Virus record (IMG/VR): IMGVR_UViG_3300018424_000006
Coordinates: 62,001 to 126,000 of that record
Direction: 5' to 3' (one strand)
Source: a virus
Length of the DNA: 64,000 nucleotides
Positions 9,493 to 16,908 of the stretch are shown in pieces. A program made the position numbers and the translations under genes. Each line of letters begins with the position of its first letter. Position 1 is the first letter of the stretch. The notes beneath the pieces were generated by a model. That model was not told where the DNA came from. It saw nothing but the letters and a program-made list of their open reading frames with translations, and ran no database searches.

Positions 9493-9506
9493 TTTTGCCC
9501 TTTCTT

Positions 9507-9887
9507 TTAGTTATAGGCTTCGCTCGGCACGGAGAAGCGGATAGTTGTTCTATCGTTCTCATTCACTACCTCATTCACCTCTGCGAATGATGCGTGACGT
9601 ATACCGAATTTCAGCTCTGCTTTTAAAGCAATACCAACGATCTGTTCCCATACATCAAGGATTGATACGTGAGTAAAGGCCTTATTCAAACACTCGAACC
9701 ACTGCTTCAGAATGGAACATTCGGATTGAGAGTCGGAACTAAACAGCGACCAAGATAGTGTGTCGTCACTTTCTTCTAGCCCGTTCTCCGGCAATTCGTA
9801 TTGTTTACTAAGTCTCAGTTCAACGGCAGTTACTTGCTGCATATCGTTAAACGAGATTGTAAAATTTTTTCCAGTTAATTCAGCCAT
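9507..9887 (-). CDS. Hypothetical protein, 126 aa
   Basis: ATG at 9887 behind CAGGAGAAA, 13 bases after the stop of the 48-aa gene. Soluble, mildly acidic, alternating strand/helix composition, no recognised motif. Part of the closely spaced early-type cluster of small genes. Confidence 0.75.
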   Translation of the reverse strand: MAELTGKNFTISFNDMQQVTAVELRLSKQYELPENGLEESDDTLSWSLFSSDSQSECSILKQWFECLNKAFTHVSILDVWEQIVGIALKAELKFGIRHASFAEVNEVVNENDRTTIRFSVPSEAYN

Positions 9888-9900
9888 CTGTTTTCTCCTG

Positions 9901-10047
9901 TTACGAAGCTGATTTAAATATGTAATACAAATACATAGCCATTAGACCATAACAGATAAAGGCATTTTCAAATACCCCTATCTCCTTTCCTGCTCCGGGA
10001 TATTTATATATCCCTTCATCGCATACATCTTCTTCTAACTTCGCCAT
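9901..10047 (-). CDS. Small single-TM protein, 48 aa
   Basis: ATG at 10047 lies one base after the stop of the upstream gene, with GGAGAAGGGGAAG forming the ribosome site. The downstream gene starts 13 bases after its TAA with its own GGAG. This tight fit supports a real gene despite its size. The first ~25 residues are charged; residues ~28-45 form one hydrophobic helix rich in Tyr and Met. Probably a small inner-membrane protein of unknown role. Confidence 0.65.
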   Translation of the reverse strand: MAKLEEDVCDEGIYKYPGAGKEIGVFENAFICYGLMAMYLYYIFKSAS

Positions 10048-10048
10048 C

Positions 10049-10522
10049 CTACTTCCCCTTCTCCAGTTTCTGAAGCTTAACGAAGCTTGTAATGTCGGGA
10101 AGAGCCAAGTCTTCAGAAAAGGTATCGAACTCTAGTTCATATGGAGATACTGACTTATCCCATCTACAAAAGAAGACTGTCTTCTTTTTATGCACCCTCT
10201 CAAGGTCTTCCATTAAAAAGAAATCTCCGTCTGGCATAATAGTAGACATTACGAAGTGGGCAGATAACTTCATGATCATAGGCATTGCAAAGTTTGTTTG
10301 GTCATCTATCAGTAGAAAGATATAATTATAGTACACAAACGCTCTAGGCATCTTAACCGTTTCGTCTTCAACAGCTTTACCATAGATATAGTGAGCTGCC
10401 CATGAACCCCTCTTAAGGGTAATAAGATCAATATCCATATCTGGTTTATTAATCAGTTTCTTTATCGTAGCAATGACGTTACGTTCATCATCCCCTTCAA
10501 TTGCAATGATATTATCAATCAT
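10049..10522 (-). CDS. Hypothetical protein, 157 aa
   Basis: ATG at 10522, overlapping the previous gene's stop by eight bases. Soluble alpha/beta composition, with a hydrophobic strand-rich middle (~75-105). No recognised motif. It belongs to the same coupled cluster. Confidence 0.75.
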   Translation of the reverse strand: MIDNIIAIEGDDERNVIATIKKLINKPDMDIDLITLKRGSWAAHYIYGKAVEDETVKMPRAFVYYNYIFLLIDDQTNFAMPMIMKLSAHFVMSTIMPDGDFFLMEDLERVHKKKTVFFCRWDKSVSPYELEFDTFSEDLALPDITSFVKLQKLEKGK

Positions 10523-10727
10523 CTGTCTTTTCCTTTTCTTGTGTTGACCACTTTACAATATAAACTACCATTATCATAAAGAAGAAGAAACCTATACTCA
10601 TAACAATCACCTTTATCGGTAGAAAAAACGTCAAAATGATTGGGACGAATTTAAACAGAAAAGCGGTTGCTACTACAAACAGACTACAGAAAATCTGTAG
10701 TCTTACGAATTTCTGAGTTCCGTTCAT
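10515..10727 (-). CDS. Two-TM membrane protein, 70 aa
   Basis: The start is set at ATG 10727 (AAGGAATT upstream). An upstream in-frame ATG at 10772 would read through the 10759-10783 hairpin. Residues ~10-32 and ~36-57 are hydrophobic, followed by a charged tail. Small phage membrane proteins of this kind are often early genes, but no family is visible. Confidence 0.65.
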   Translation of the reverse strand: MNGTQKFVRLQIFCSLFVVATAFLFKFVPIILTFFLPIKVIVMSIGFFFFMIMVVYIVKWSTQEKEKTDD

Positions 10728-10758
10728 TTTATAATTCCTTATTAAGACAAAAGAAATA

Positions 10759-10783
10759 AAGGGAGACTGCACCTGCCTCCCTT
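10759..10783 (-). terminator. Hairpin/attenuator within early-type cluster
   Basis: AAGGGAG / CTCCCTT 7-bp stem; on the minus strand it is followed by TATTTCTTTT. It lies just after the first gene of the cluster and could act as a partial terminator, reducing expression of later genes. Confidence 0.55.
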
Positions 10784-10791
10784 ATCTCTAG

Positions 10792-11046
10792 TTAATACAA
10801 AAAGTCATCATCATCTTCCTGCGGACGACACGGACCAAAGATTCCATCAAGTTCTTTCTCAGTTACTTGATCTAACGTTTCTTTAGTTCGGTTAGGTAGT
10901 CTGTAAAGAAGCTCATCATCCTGGATGGCTTGTCTTTTACAATAACTGCCGTAGTATCGTACACGCTCGTCGTGTGAGATGTTTGTATATTCTGCAAGAA
11001 GCTCGTTAAAGTCTTCTCCATTACGTGCAGGATCTAATCTACTCAT
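10792..11046 (-). CDS. First gene of early-type cluster, 84 aa
   Basis: I place the start at ATG 11046 because GAGG lies nine bases upstream. The in-frame ATG at 11061 overlaps that very GAGG and has no site of its own. Small acidic protein ending in a run of Asp. No recognised family. The early-type promoter at 11083-11113 is only ~37 bases upstream, so this should be among the first phage transcripts. Confidence 0.7.
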   Translation of the reverse strand: MSRLDPARNGEDFNELLAEYTNISHDERVRYYGSYCKRQAIQDDELLYRLPNRTKETLDQVTEKELDGIFGPCRPQEDDDDFLY

Positions 11047-11082
11047 AGTAGTAAACCTCATTAGAGTCTGCGGGCCATATAA

Positions 11083-11113
11083 GTAATATAGATTTGAAAG
11101 GTTCTAGAGCGCG
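11083..11113 (-). promoter_or_regulatory. Bipartite early-type promoter P1
   Basis: On the minus strand: box CGCGCTCTAGA, 11-base spacer, CTATATTAC, then TTATATG. The core matches the TATATTAC early promoter reported for phiKZ. Box, spacing and core recur at seven other loci in this window. It drives the 11046 to 6839 gene run. Confidence 0.8.
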
Positions 11114-11166
11114 TCACTTTATAAAACTAGGATTTATCATATACCTTTCAAAAGGAGATTAAGATA

Positions 11167-11781
11167 ATGCCTGTAAAATTAAATAGCAAGCCTTACGCGC
11201 TTATCGGTAACCGTAAAGACGTACATCTAGCTTATAGTGAAGAGTTAATCCGAATCGGTTACTACCTATCTAGTGTAGGAGCTTTATTCAGATCCGGTGG
11301 TTCTGGTACGTCAGATAAAAGCGGCGAGGCTGGGGTAGTTCGCTACTACGAAGAAAACGAAAAAGAAGTAGACTATGAAGTATTCTTGCCATGGAAAAAC
11401 TTTGACGCTGCCACCCGACTAAGTCCACCAGAGGCATATAAAACACTAACAAAAGAAATGGAAGAATGGGCTGACGAAATTCTTATTGAAAACAAAGTTT
11501 GTACATTCATTAAGAATCTACCTAGCGGCATTGCTAATATGTTTCGAAGAAATGTCTGTCAGATAATGGGCTATGGACCCGGACAACAATATTCTAAGTT
11601 CGTAGTCTATTATGCAAAAGAAGGTTATCCCAAACGAACTATAAAAGGCGGCACACGTATCGCAGTCTATTTGGCTCGTAAACTAAAGATACCTACCTTT
11701 AATATTGCATTCGAGAAAGACAGAAAAGAATTCAGTCGCTTTACTGGTTATGAGTTCACTGTTCTTGACGGATCATTTTAA
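11167..11781 (+). CDS. SLOG/DprA-like Rossmann-fold protein (putative)
   Basis: 204 aa, ATG at 11167 behind AAAGGAGATT. The N-terminal region contains a strand, a helix and then 'RSGGSGTSD' (42-50). This resembles the phosphate-binding glycine loop of SLOG/LOG and DprA-like nucleotide-binding folds, in which 'SGGA.G.D' follows the first helix. Several phages carry such proteins with unknown ligand. No catalytic assignment is possible. It is isolated on the plus strand between two minus-strand clusters, and an early-type promoter (11873-11903) points against its 3' end, so antisense control is conceivable. Confidence 0.6.
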   Translation: MPVKLNSKPYALIGNRKDVHLAYSEELIRIGYYLSSVGALFRSGGSGTSDKSGEAGVVRYYEENEKEVDYEVFLPWKNFDAATRLSPPEAYKTLTKEMEEWADEILIENKVCTFIKNLPSGIANMFRRNVCQIMGYGPGQQYSKFVVYYAKEGYPKRTIKGGTRIAVYLARKLKIPTFNIAFEKDRKEFSRFTGYEFTVLDGSF

Positions 11782-11872
11782 ACAAAAAAATATCCCGGGA
11801 AAACAACCAGAAATATCTCTATGTATCAAAAAAATTAAATACATCGGATAGAGCATGTTTATGCTCATATAA

Positions 11873-11903
11873 GCAATATAGGATTGTATTTTTCTGGAGC
11901 ACG
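11873..11903 (-). promoter_or_regulatory. Orphan bipartite early-type promoter P2
   Basis: On the minus strand: CGTGCTCCAGA, 11-base spacer, CTATATTGC, then TTATATG. It matches the consensus except for one core base. No minus-strand gene follows; transcription would run antisense into 11167-11781. The first bases downstream form a perfect hairpin, GAGCAT AAAC ATGCTC. Confidence 0.65.
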
Positions 11904-11908
11904 TTAAT

Positions 11909-11942
11909 TACCCCTACCTGCCTTTTTAGGTGGGTAGGGGTA
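11909..11942. terminator. Hairpin between SLOG-like gene and minus cluster
   Basis: 10-bp stem TACCCCTACC / GGTAGGGGTA. T-tracts are poor on both sides, so it may be a weak terminator or a spacer hairpin. In the 11782-12068 gap I otherwise see only the orphan promoter, the strong terminator next door and a short 7-bp helix at 12001-12052. Confidence 0.5.
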
Positions 11943-11958
11943 TTATGCTGCAAAAAAA

Positions 11959-11995
11959 AGAGGACCTGTCGCAATGGGGGTGCGACAGGTCCTCT
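11959..11995 (-). terminator. Strong intrinsic terminator
   Basis: Perfect 15-bp stem (arm AGAGGACCTGTCGCA) with a 7-base loop, followed on the minus strand by a run of T. It ends the minus-strand transcript from the 12069-14388 genes before it can enter the orphan-promoter region. Confidence 0.9.
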
Positions 11996-12068
11996 AAAAA
12001 TGCCAAGGCTAGAACGGGTGCTCCAGTCCGCTATTACTACCTAGTCCCTGGCTTCCTCAACGGTCGGT

Positions 12069-12638
12069 TTACTGCATGTAATATCCTGCAGTGAATTCTT
12101 TCTCTACGTCTTTAAACTTACTCGTTCCAAAGCGTACACCTAGGATGTTGTCATAGTACCATGTATTACCTTTCTGATACTGACTGTCGCCCGGTTTAAA
12201 TTTATTACCGTCAACCTCAATTACAAATCCATTGTCCATATAGGTACGGACACGAACACTGAATTCAGATAACATTACTTTACCCGAGATTCTAATGTCG
12301 AAGCTATGGATACGTGTAAACGGACGAATGGAATTAATTACATAACTGGCAATAGCAGCTACATCCGAGTTAAAATCTAATCTTTTCGTTATCCCTTCAT
12401 ACGCTAAAGCATATCCGGGAGTACCTGCGTCTACTTTAACGGAGGTAGCAATTGACTTAAAGCTTTTCTCTGAAAGCTTGATGACAATCTTCTCGTCATT
12501 TGCTGTACATATTTTAAAGGACCCGTCTTCCTTAGTGCCGGCTAGACGAGCCCTTATAATTTCTTTCCCAAGTTTATCGAATAGTGCCACCCGATATCCA
12601 TTAAGAAGGGCAGTAGTGTATAACTTCTTATTAAACAT
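12069..12638 (-). CDS. Hypothetical protein, 189 aa
   Basis: The start is set at ATG 12638 (AAGGAAAAG upstream). The longer in-frame reading from 12713 would overlap the hydrolase gene and begins with an Arg/Trp-rich stretch typical of spurious extension. The protein is beta-rich with basic patches. No motif is recognised. Confidence 0.75.
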   Translation of the reverse strand: MFNKKLYTTALLNGYRVALFDKLGKEIIRARLAGTKEDGSFKICTANDEKIVIKLSEKSFKSIATSVKVDAGTPGYALAYEGITKRLDFNSDVAAIASYVINSIRPFTRIHSFDIRISGKVMLSEFSVRVRTYMDNGFVIEVDGNKFKPGDSQYQKGNTWYYDNILGVRFGTSKFKDVEKEFTAGYYMQ

Positions 12639-12699
12639 TTTACTTTTCCTTAAAGCTTCCTTTCTTAAAAATCGACGGCAGAAAGACCAATGCCAAACC

Positions 12700-13224
12700 C
12701 TAAGGCTTGGCATCAGTTTTATCTTTCAATGCAATTCTCGATGCGTCCCAACAAGTAGTTTTGCCGTTAGGTTCGTATGCCCATGTATGGTTACCATGAA
12801 CTTCGAAACGGTCAAAACTATCTTTCCAGCAGGGTCTTGCTATCTTTTTGTGTGCCCAATAGTGGGTAGAGGCATCATCCAAACTAAAGTCATTACTTAG
12901 CACTCTTATAGAGATAGCTAAGATCTGCTTATAGATTTCTGCATCTTCCACTTTCCGTAGAACAACTGAGTTTGGAAGGTGATCATTGGTCCAGCTAAAT
13001 GCTCCGGGTTTCCAGATAACACTACATACTGTATCTGGATATGAAGAATCATAGAGACGCTTCATGACTGTAGTACCAACTTTAATCTGACCAACCAGAT
13101 CTTCACCTTGCGCTTCAAACCATATGTTCTGGGCCATACAAGTAACGTTTCTTTTGTTGACTAATTCGCCGGGCTCAAATGTTGTATTGAGCGCCATAGC
13201 CAATAAGTATTCCGCTAAACCCAT
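12700..13224 (-). CDS. SleB-like cell-wall hydrolase
   Basis: 174 aa from ATG 13224 (GAGGGAAAG upstream; an in-frame TTG further upstream is less likely). From about residue 26 the sequence 'MAQNIWFEAQGED..GQIKVGTTVMKR' followed by 'YPDTVCSVIW..GAFSW' matches the Hydrolase_2/SleB family, whose conserved Glu in 'FEA' is catalytic in peptidoglycan lytic transglycosylases. A short hydrophobic N-terminus could be a signal or anchor. The window also holds an M15 endolysin, so this second enzyme may act during entry, as a virion component, or on another bond. Assignment is by motif. Confidence 0.75.
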   Translation of the reverse strand: MGLAEYLLAMALNTTFEPGELVNKRNVTCMAQNIWFEAQGEDLVGQIKVGTTVMKRLYDSSYPDTVCSVIWKPGAFSWTNDHLPNSVVLRKVEDAEIYKQILAISIRVLSNDFSLDDASTHYWAHKKIARPCWKDSFDRFEVHGNHTWAYEPNGKTTCWDASRIALKDKTDAKP

Positions 13225-13318
13225 AATTTTGCTTTCCCTCGCCAAGGCTAGAAGTTCTAACCCTAACTCTTATTTAAACATTAATTAGGAATTATAGATT
13301 CCTATTAAACAATAAGAG

Positions 13319-13645
13319 TTATTCGTTAATTGCTACATAGTCAGCTAGCTCATTGTGACGAGCAGCTAGACGTTGGCGTTGTTCATCACTTAGAAAGTCT
13401 AAGCTGAAGTCTTCAACGATACTAGGTTGTAGAATTAGACATTTAAAAATTTGCTGAGAAGATAAAGTTGTGGTATCTATCTTCTTGGAAAGTTCAGGGC
13501 TCTGGATGATAAGATAAGTCTTATCTGTGTTATTCAACAAAGATAGATCTACGCTATCTGCTAGGTATGGTTGGAAAGCTAAAATGTTACGCACTTCAGA
13601 GGAAGTGGTTGGAGTAACGAAGCTTGCTTTTCTTAATGCGTTCAT
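13319..13645 (-). CDS. Small helical-repeat protein, 108 aa
   Basis: ATG at 13645. The protein appears built of three ~30-residue units of the form 'L..QP.l...vdlslL....k..Li..sP', each ending with a Pro. The same unit type recurs in the 358-aa protein at 30304-31380 ('LI.kdPsi...lp.d.L'). Such repeats would make a small alpha-solenoid, perhaps a protein-protein interaction surface. Function unknown. Confidence 0.65.
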   Translation of the reverse strand: MNALRKASFVTPTTSSEVRNILAFQPYLADSVDLSLLNNTDKTYLIIQSPELSKKIDTTTLSSQQIFKCLILQPSIVEDFSLDFLSDEQRQRLAARHNELADYVAINE

Positions 13646-13695
13646 GACTTAAAGTCCTCTATTTTAAAAGTGAGTTAATAACAACAAAATGCAAA

Positions 13696-13729
13696 CATAC
13701 ATACGGCATATGGCATAAAGCCATGTATG
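13696..13729. other. Hairpin in 13646-13791 intergenic region
   Basis: CATACAT / ATGTATG stem with inner GGC / GCC pairing. On the minus strand it includes TTTATGCC-like bases similar to the terminator tails elsewhere. It may be an RNA-processing or 5'-UTR element of the 13645 gene. Confidence 0.4.
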
Positions 13730-13761
13730 AAATATGAATGCATTCTGTTTATTATACTATA

Positions 13762-13793
13762 AGGTAAGAGAATATTTTTTTATTCTCTTACCT
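13762..13793. terminator. Terminator overlapping stop of the 198-aa gene
   Basis: Perfect 13-bp AT-rich stem AGGTAAGAGAATA / TATTCTCTTACCT with a T6 loop. It overlaps the TAG stop of the gene ending at 13792. Confidence 0.75.
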
Positions 13794-14388
13794 AGAGACA
13801 CTCGAGTATCTCGATATTTTTAGGGGCCTCTCGACCGTTAGGGTAAGTCACCTTATTCTTTTTCAAGCTAGGTGTAATGTGTAGCGAGTCCATTCCTTCC
13901 CGTCTACTCTTTGTTAGCAGTAGATTGATATAGTCCGGAAGATACTTCTTAAAGCTGCGGATTTTTCTTAAAGTACAAAGTACTACTTTGTAGCGGTCCT
14001 TACCGGAACCCTTTGTAAAATAAGTCACCGGAATTAATCGATCATCACCTTCTAGGTTAAACATAAAGTTTACCTGAGCATTGGTATTATGATCTTTTAA
14101 TTGGGTCAGCTTTTTAATTCCGTCTTCAGGAATCTGGACGTCCTCGTTGTTTGTGTTAAGAGTGCCGTTCTTAGCCCAAACAGTGCAAACTGCAAAGTCG
14201 TCACTGAAATACGTTAATGCCGGAGAAACCAGCACGTTCGTTTTTCTAAACTTAGTAGGTCGGTGTATATCCACTTCTGGAGTGGAGCTAAACGTCACTA
14301 TTAAGGATGGGCTCTTGTAAGCATAGGCTTCCCAATTGACCCTGACATTCTTTACAGTTAGTCCCTCTTCTGTAGTTATAGTTTCCAT
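13792..14388 (-). CDS. Early-type hypothetical protein, 198 aa
   Basis: The start is chosen at ATG 14388, with AAAGGA just upstream. An in-frame ATG at 14415 exists but lies inside the TTTAATG portion of the early promoter repeat (14420-14450) and so is probably part of the promoter, not a start. Beta-rich, basic, no recognised motif. Promoter, single gene and overlapping terminator make it a complete monocistronic early-type unit. Confidence 0.75.
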   Translation of the reverse strand: METITTEEGLTVKNVRVNWEAYAYKSPSLIVTFSSTPEVDIHRPTKFRKTNVLVSPALTYFSDDFAVCTVWAKNGTLNTNNEDVQIPEDGIKKLTQLKDHNTNAQVNFMFNLEGDDRLIPVTYFTKGSGKDRYKVVLCTLRKIRSFKKYLPDYINLLLTKSRREGMDSLHITPSLKKNKVTYPNGREAPKNIEILECL

Positions 14389-14419
14389 AGTCCTTTGATA
14401 TGGTTGGTAGTTCATTAAA

Positions 14420-14450
14420 ATAATATAGATTCATAGTAACCTAGAACACG
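14420..14450 (-). promoter_or_regulatory. Bipartite early-type promoter P3
   Basis: On the minus strand: CGTGTTCTAGG, 11-base spacer, CTATATTAT, then TTTAATG. It lies ~32 bases before the 14388 start and directly after the terminator of the portal gene. Confidence 0.75.
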
Positions 14451-14455
14451 GCATA

Positions 14456-14489
14456 AAGACTACTATCGACCGAAGCCGATAGTAGTCTT
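14456..14489 (-). terminator. Terminator after portal gene
   Basis: 13-bp stem AAGACTACTATCG / CGATAGTAGTCTT, 8-base loop. On the minus strand it is followed by TATGCCG and then immediately by early promoter P3. Confidence 0.85.
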
Positions 14490-14497
14490 ATAATTAA

Positions 14498-16906
14498 TTA
14501 AAACTCGCCAAAGTCATCACTAGAATCGCCTAGGTCGTCAGTGGATTCTTCACTGAAACCAGAGTCGTTATCCTCACCTTCTGCTCCGGGGTCATCAGAA
14601 CCACCTTCTTCAGAAGTGTCGTCTAAGTTGTCGTCTTCAGCTGGAACGTCATCATCGGAAGAGAACTCATCTTCCTCTCCTTCTGCTCCGCCCTGCTCCT
14701 CTTCTTTCTTAGCCAAACGCTCTTCTTCATCTGCGTCTAACTTATCTTGAAGATCTTCAGTTTTGTTGTCTTGTTTAATATCGACTTTCTTAATATCACG
14801 ATAAGTATCGCCAATAAGCCCTGCCATCATTTCAACATGAGCCTTAATCTTATCTTTAATGCCGCCATTACCTTCAGCAGAAAGTAACTGATCAAGTTCA
14901 GGTAAGATATTTTGGCTACGCATCCAGTCACGGACTAGGGTACTGATCATCATCTCGCGGAAGTTTTCGATGCCGGTAGGCACTGTATCGCCTTCAAACA
15001 TATCGGAAAGCATTTCGTCAGTAAGATAGTTATCAACTGCTATTTCAGCAAACTCACGGAATTTCTGCAGAGCCTCAGAATGTGCCTCAATCTTGGTCGT
15101 ATCTGGTTCAGGGAAAGATACTTCGATACCCAGTAAGATATCTTCCATAGATACTTTCTTTTTACCTATTTCATAAAGATCTTTAAGAAGCTTACCAGAC
15201 CATCGTACATACTTACGTACGTGTTCGGTTGACTGACTACCCAAAATCTTCTGATAGATACGAATACGACGAGCAAGTAGCTTGTTTGACGTTACGATGC
15301 CTGTGGCGAAATCGCCTTGGTACATCTGGTCAACTACTTCAGGAGGCATTCCCATGCCGTGATACTGAGTCTTCTTAAGCTGCTCTTCCATCTGGTCATC
15401 AGGACGAACTCGATCTCGACTATTGTCTTCAATCTCAGCTTTAGTAGACGGAAACGCAGTACCGCCATCAACATTAACCTGAATACCAGAATGCTGTAGG
15501 TTTCTAATCATGTCCGTTGGTTCATGATAGTCCCCTAGAGGTAAACCGTCGTTCTGCATCTTAGAGAATTCAGAAACGATCATGTGAACAGCTTTAACCG
15601 GATCTTGTTCGTCTTCATCTAACGTGATGTTTAGATTAGTACGACCCACCGCATTCTTAACTGAAGAAATCAAGTTAGAGAAAAGCACGGCTGAGCGCAT
15701 AGAAGAATATAGCTTAGTTCTTTCTAGAAGAGATTCACCAATACCTTCTGGAGTATAACTGAAAGCAAAATAAGTAATCAGTTCTTTATCCACATAAAGC
15801 AGCTTGGTTTTCTTATGGGACAGTGCACGCCAGAACATGACGTTATACACTTCTTCAGAATCGGCTACTTCAACATTGCCGCCCACAAGACCATCTTTCA
15901 ATGCTTCTTCTAAGTGGGTATTGATATGCTTATGATAAAGATTAGTTAGTTCCTTAGCACTACTTACTGTATTGCCACCCAAACCAAGTTCTTGAATGAT
16001 CTTGTTTAGATGATTATCATTAGAAGCTGAAAGAGTCTTAAGCTTCTCTGTATGATCGCCATCTGTCACCCTAGATACTGGATAACCGTTCTCGTCGAGA
16101 AGTATATAGAAAGCTAACTGCTTACGAGGGTTACTTGGCTCATGAATAGGGATAACACAATCAAACGGTATGCGCTTAACTAAAGGAGCTTCGCTGGCAT
16201 CGCTAGCATCAATTGGACGGATACTCAGAATGTTTTTATTCTGGTCTCCGTACATATTCTCTAGACCGGCATGTAAAATAGAAGCATTACTTAATGCCTT
16301 ACTTCTTAATTCAGGAGCCGCTAATAACTCTAGGTTATCAGTTACTTCGATGCCTAGTTTATTCGCTTTGCATTTAACAAACGAAGGTGGCTTACTATTC
16401 ATAACCTGAATCTGTCTAGTGAAGCTTTCCAAACCTGCCGTAGCATTAACAGAGCCGGTTACATTTTCAACAATAGGACGAGGAAGGATAAGGGAAGTAT
16501 AACTACCATAATCAAACAGAGCCTCGCGAATAATAGTCGGAATCTCTTCAGAAATATTATAAACTTCGGTGAAGTGCTCATTAAGCTTAGTGGCAATATC
16601 TGCAGCTACTTGCTCGTCTACGTCATCAAGACTTACTTTAATCTCGATATCAGTATCCGTAAAGTCTTTAGGGTTACAGATACTAGACACTAGAATCTCT
16701 TCAACTAATGCAAGGTCAGGAAGTATCTCTTTAATACTCTTGGCTTCTGAACCTTTACGACTTAGTTTATTAAACGTGTCTTCTAAAGAAGCGGTATTAA
16801 CTGTCTTCTTTTTCTTTTTATCTTCAACAATAATCTTTCTCGGAACAGTCGCCTTCTTAATAAGTGCGCTTTCCGTATTACTGCTGATCTTGGATACTTT
16901 TGTCAT
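14498..16906 (-). CDS. Probable portal protein
   Basis: 802 aa, ATG at 16906 behind GAGG. The central part (~370-640) has features usual in large-phage portals: a long helical stem region, a conserved-looking 'GMGMPPEVVDQMYQGDFATG' segment, then 'NKLLARRIRIYQKIL'. The C-terminal ~100 residues are extremely acidic and low complexity, likely disordered. Size and position, separated from the capsid gene by the RNA-polymerase-half cluster, fit the phiKZ order of capsid, RNAP subunit and portal (recalled from the literature). In the virion it would form the dodecameric DNA gate. Assignment by pattern, not by alignment. Confidence 0.65.
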   Translation of the reverse strand: MTKVSKISSNTESALIKKATVPRKIIVEDKKKKKTVNTASLEDTFNKLSRKGSEAKSIKEILPDLALVEEILVSSICNPKDFTDTDIEIKVSLDDVDEQVAADIATKLNEHFTEVYNISEEIPTIIREALFDYGSYTSLILPRPIVENVTGSVNATAGLESFTRQIQVMNSKPPSFVKCKANKLGIEVTDNLELLAAPELRSKALSNASILHAGLENMYGDQNKNILSIRPIDASDASEAPLVKRIPFDCVIPIHEPSNPRKQLAFYILLDENGYPVSRVTDGDHTEKLKTLSASNDNHLNKIIQELGLGGNTVSSAKELTNLYHKHINTHLEEALKDGLVGGNVEVADSEEVYNVMFWRALSHKKTKLLYVDKELITYFAFSYTPEGIGESLLERTKLYSSMRSAVLFSNLISSVKNAVGRTNLNITLDEDEQDPVKAVHMIVSEFSKMQNDGLPLGDYHEPTDMIRNLQHSGIQVNVDGGTAFPSTKAEIEDNSRDRVRPDDQMEEQLKKTQYHGMGMPPEVVDQMYQGDFATGIVTSNKLLARRIRIYQKILGSQSTEHVRKYVRWSGKLLKDLYEIGKKKVSMEDILLGIEVSFPEPDTTKIEAHSEALQKFREFAEIAVDNYLTDEMLSDMFEGDTVPTGIENFREMMISTLVRDWMRSQNILPELDQLLSAEGNGGIKDKIKAHVEMMAGLIGDTYRDIKKVDIKQDNKTEDLQDKLDADEEERLAKKEEEQGGAEGEEDEFSSDDDVPAEDDNLDDTSEEGGSDDPGAEGEDNDSGFSEESTDDLGDSSDDFGEF

Positions 16907-16908
16907 CT

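Noticed and set aside
11789-11868. 32-codon minus-strand ORF after the orphan promoter
   Set aside because: No ribosome site and low-complexity A/T-driven composition; a noncoding RNA is more plausible.
12001-12052. tRNA-like acceptor pairing GCCAGGG / CCTTGGC with a following A on the minus strand
   Set aside because: Only about 52 bases long, no T-arm GTTCGAATC-like loop and no room for all arms; probably a 3'-UTR helix.
12638-12713. Longer N-terminus for the 189-aa protein starting at 12713
   Set aside because: It would overlap the hydrolase gene, lacks a ribosome site and is Arg/Trp-rich, unlike the rest of the protein.
14541-14750. Ser-rich plus-strand ORF opposite the portal C-terminus
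   Set aside because: Mirror image of the acidic Asp/Glu codons of the portal tail; a typical antisense shadow.
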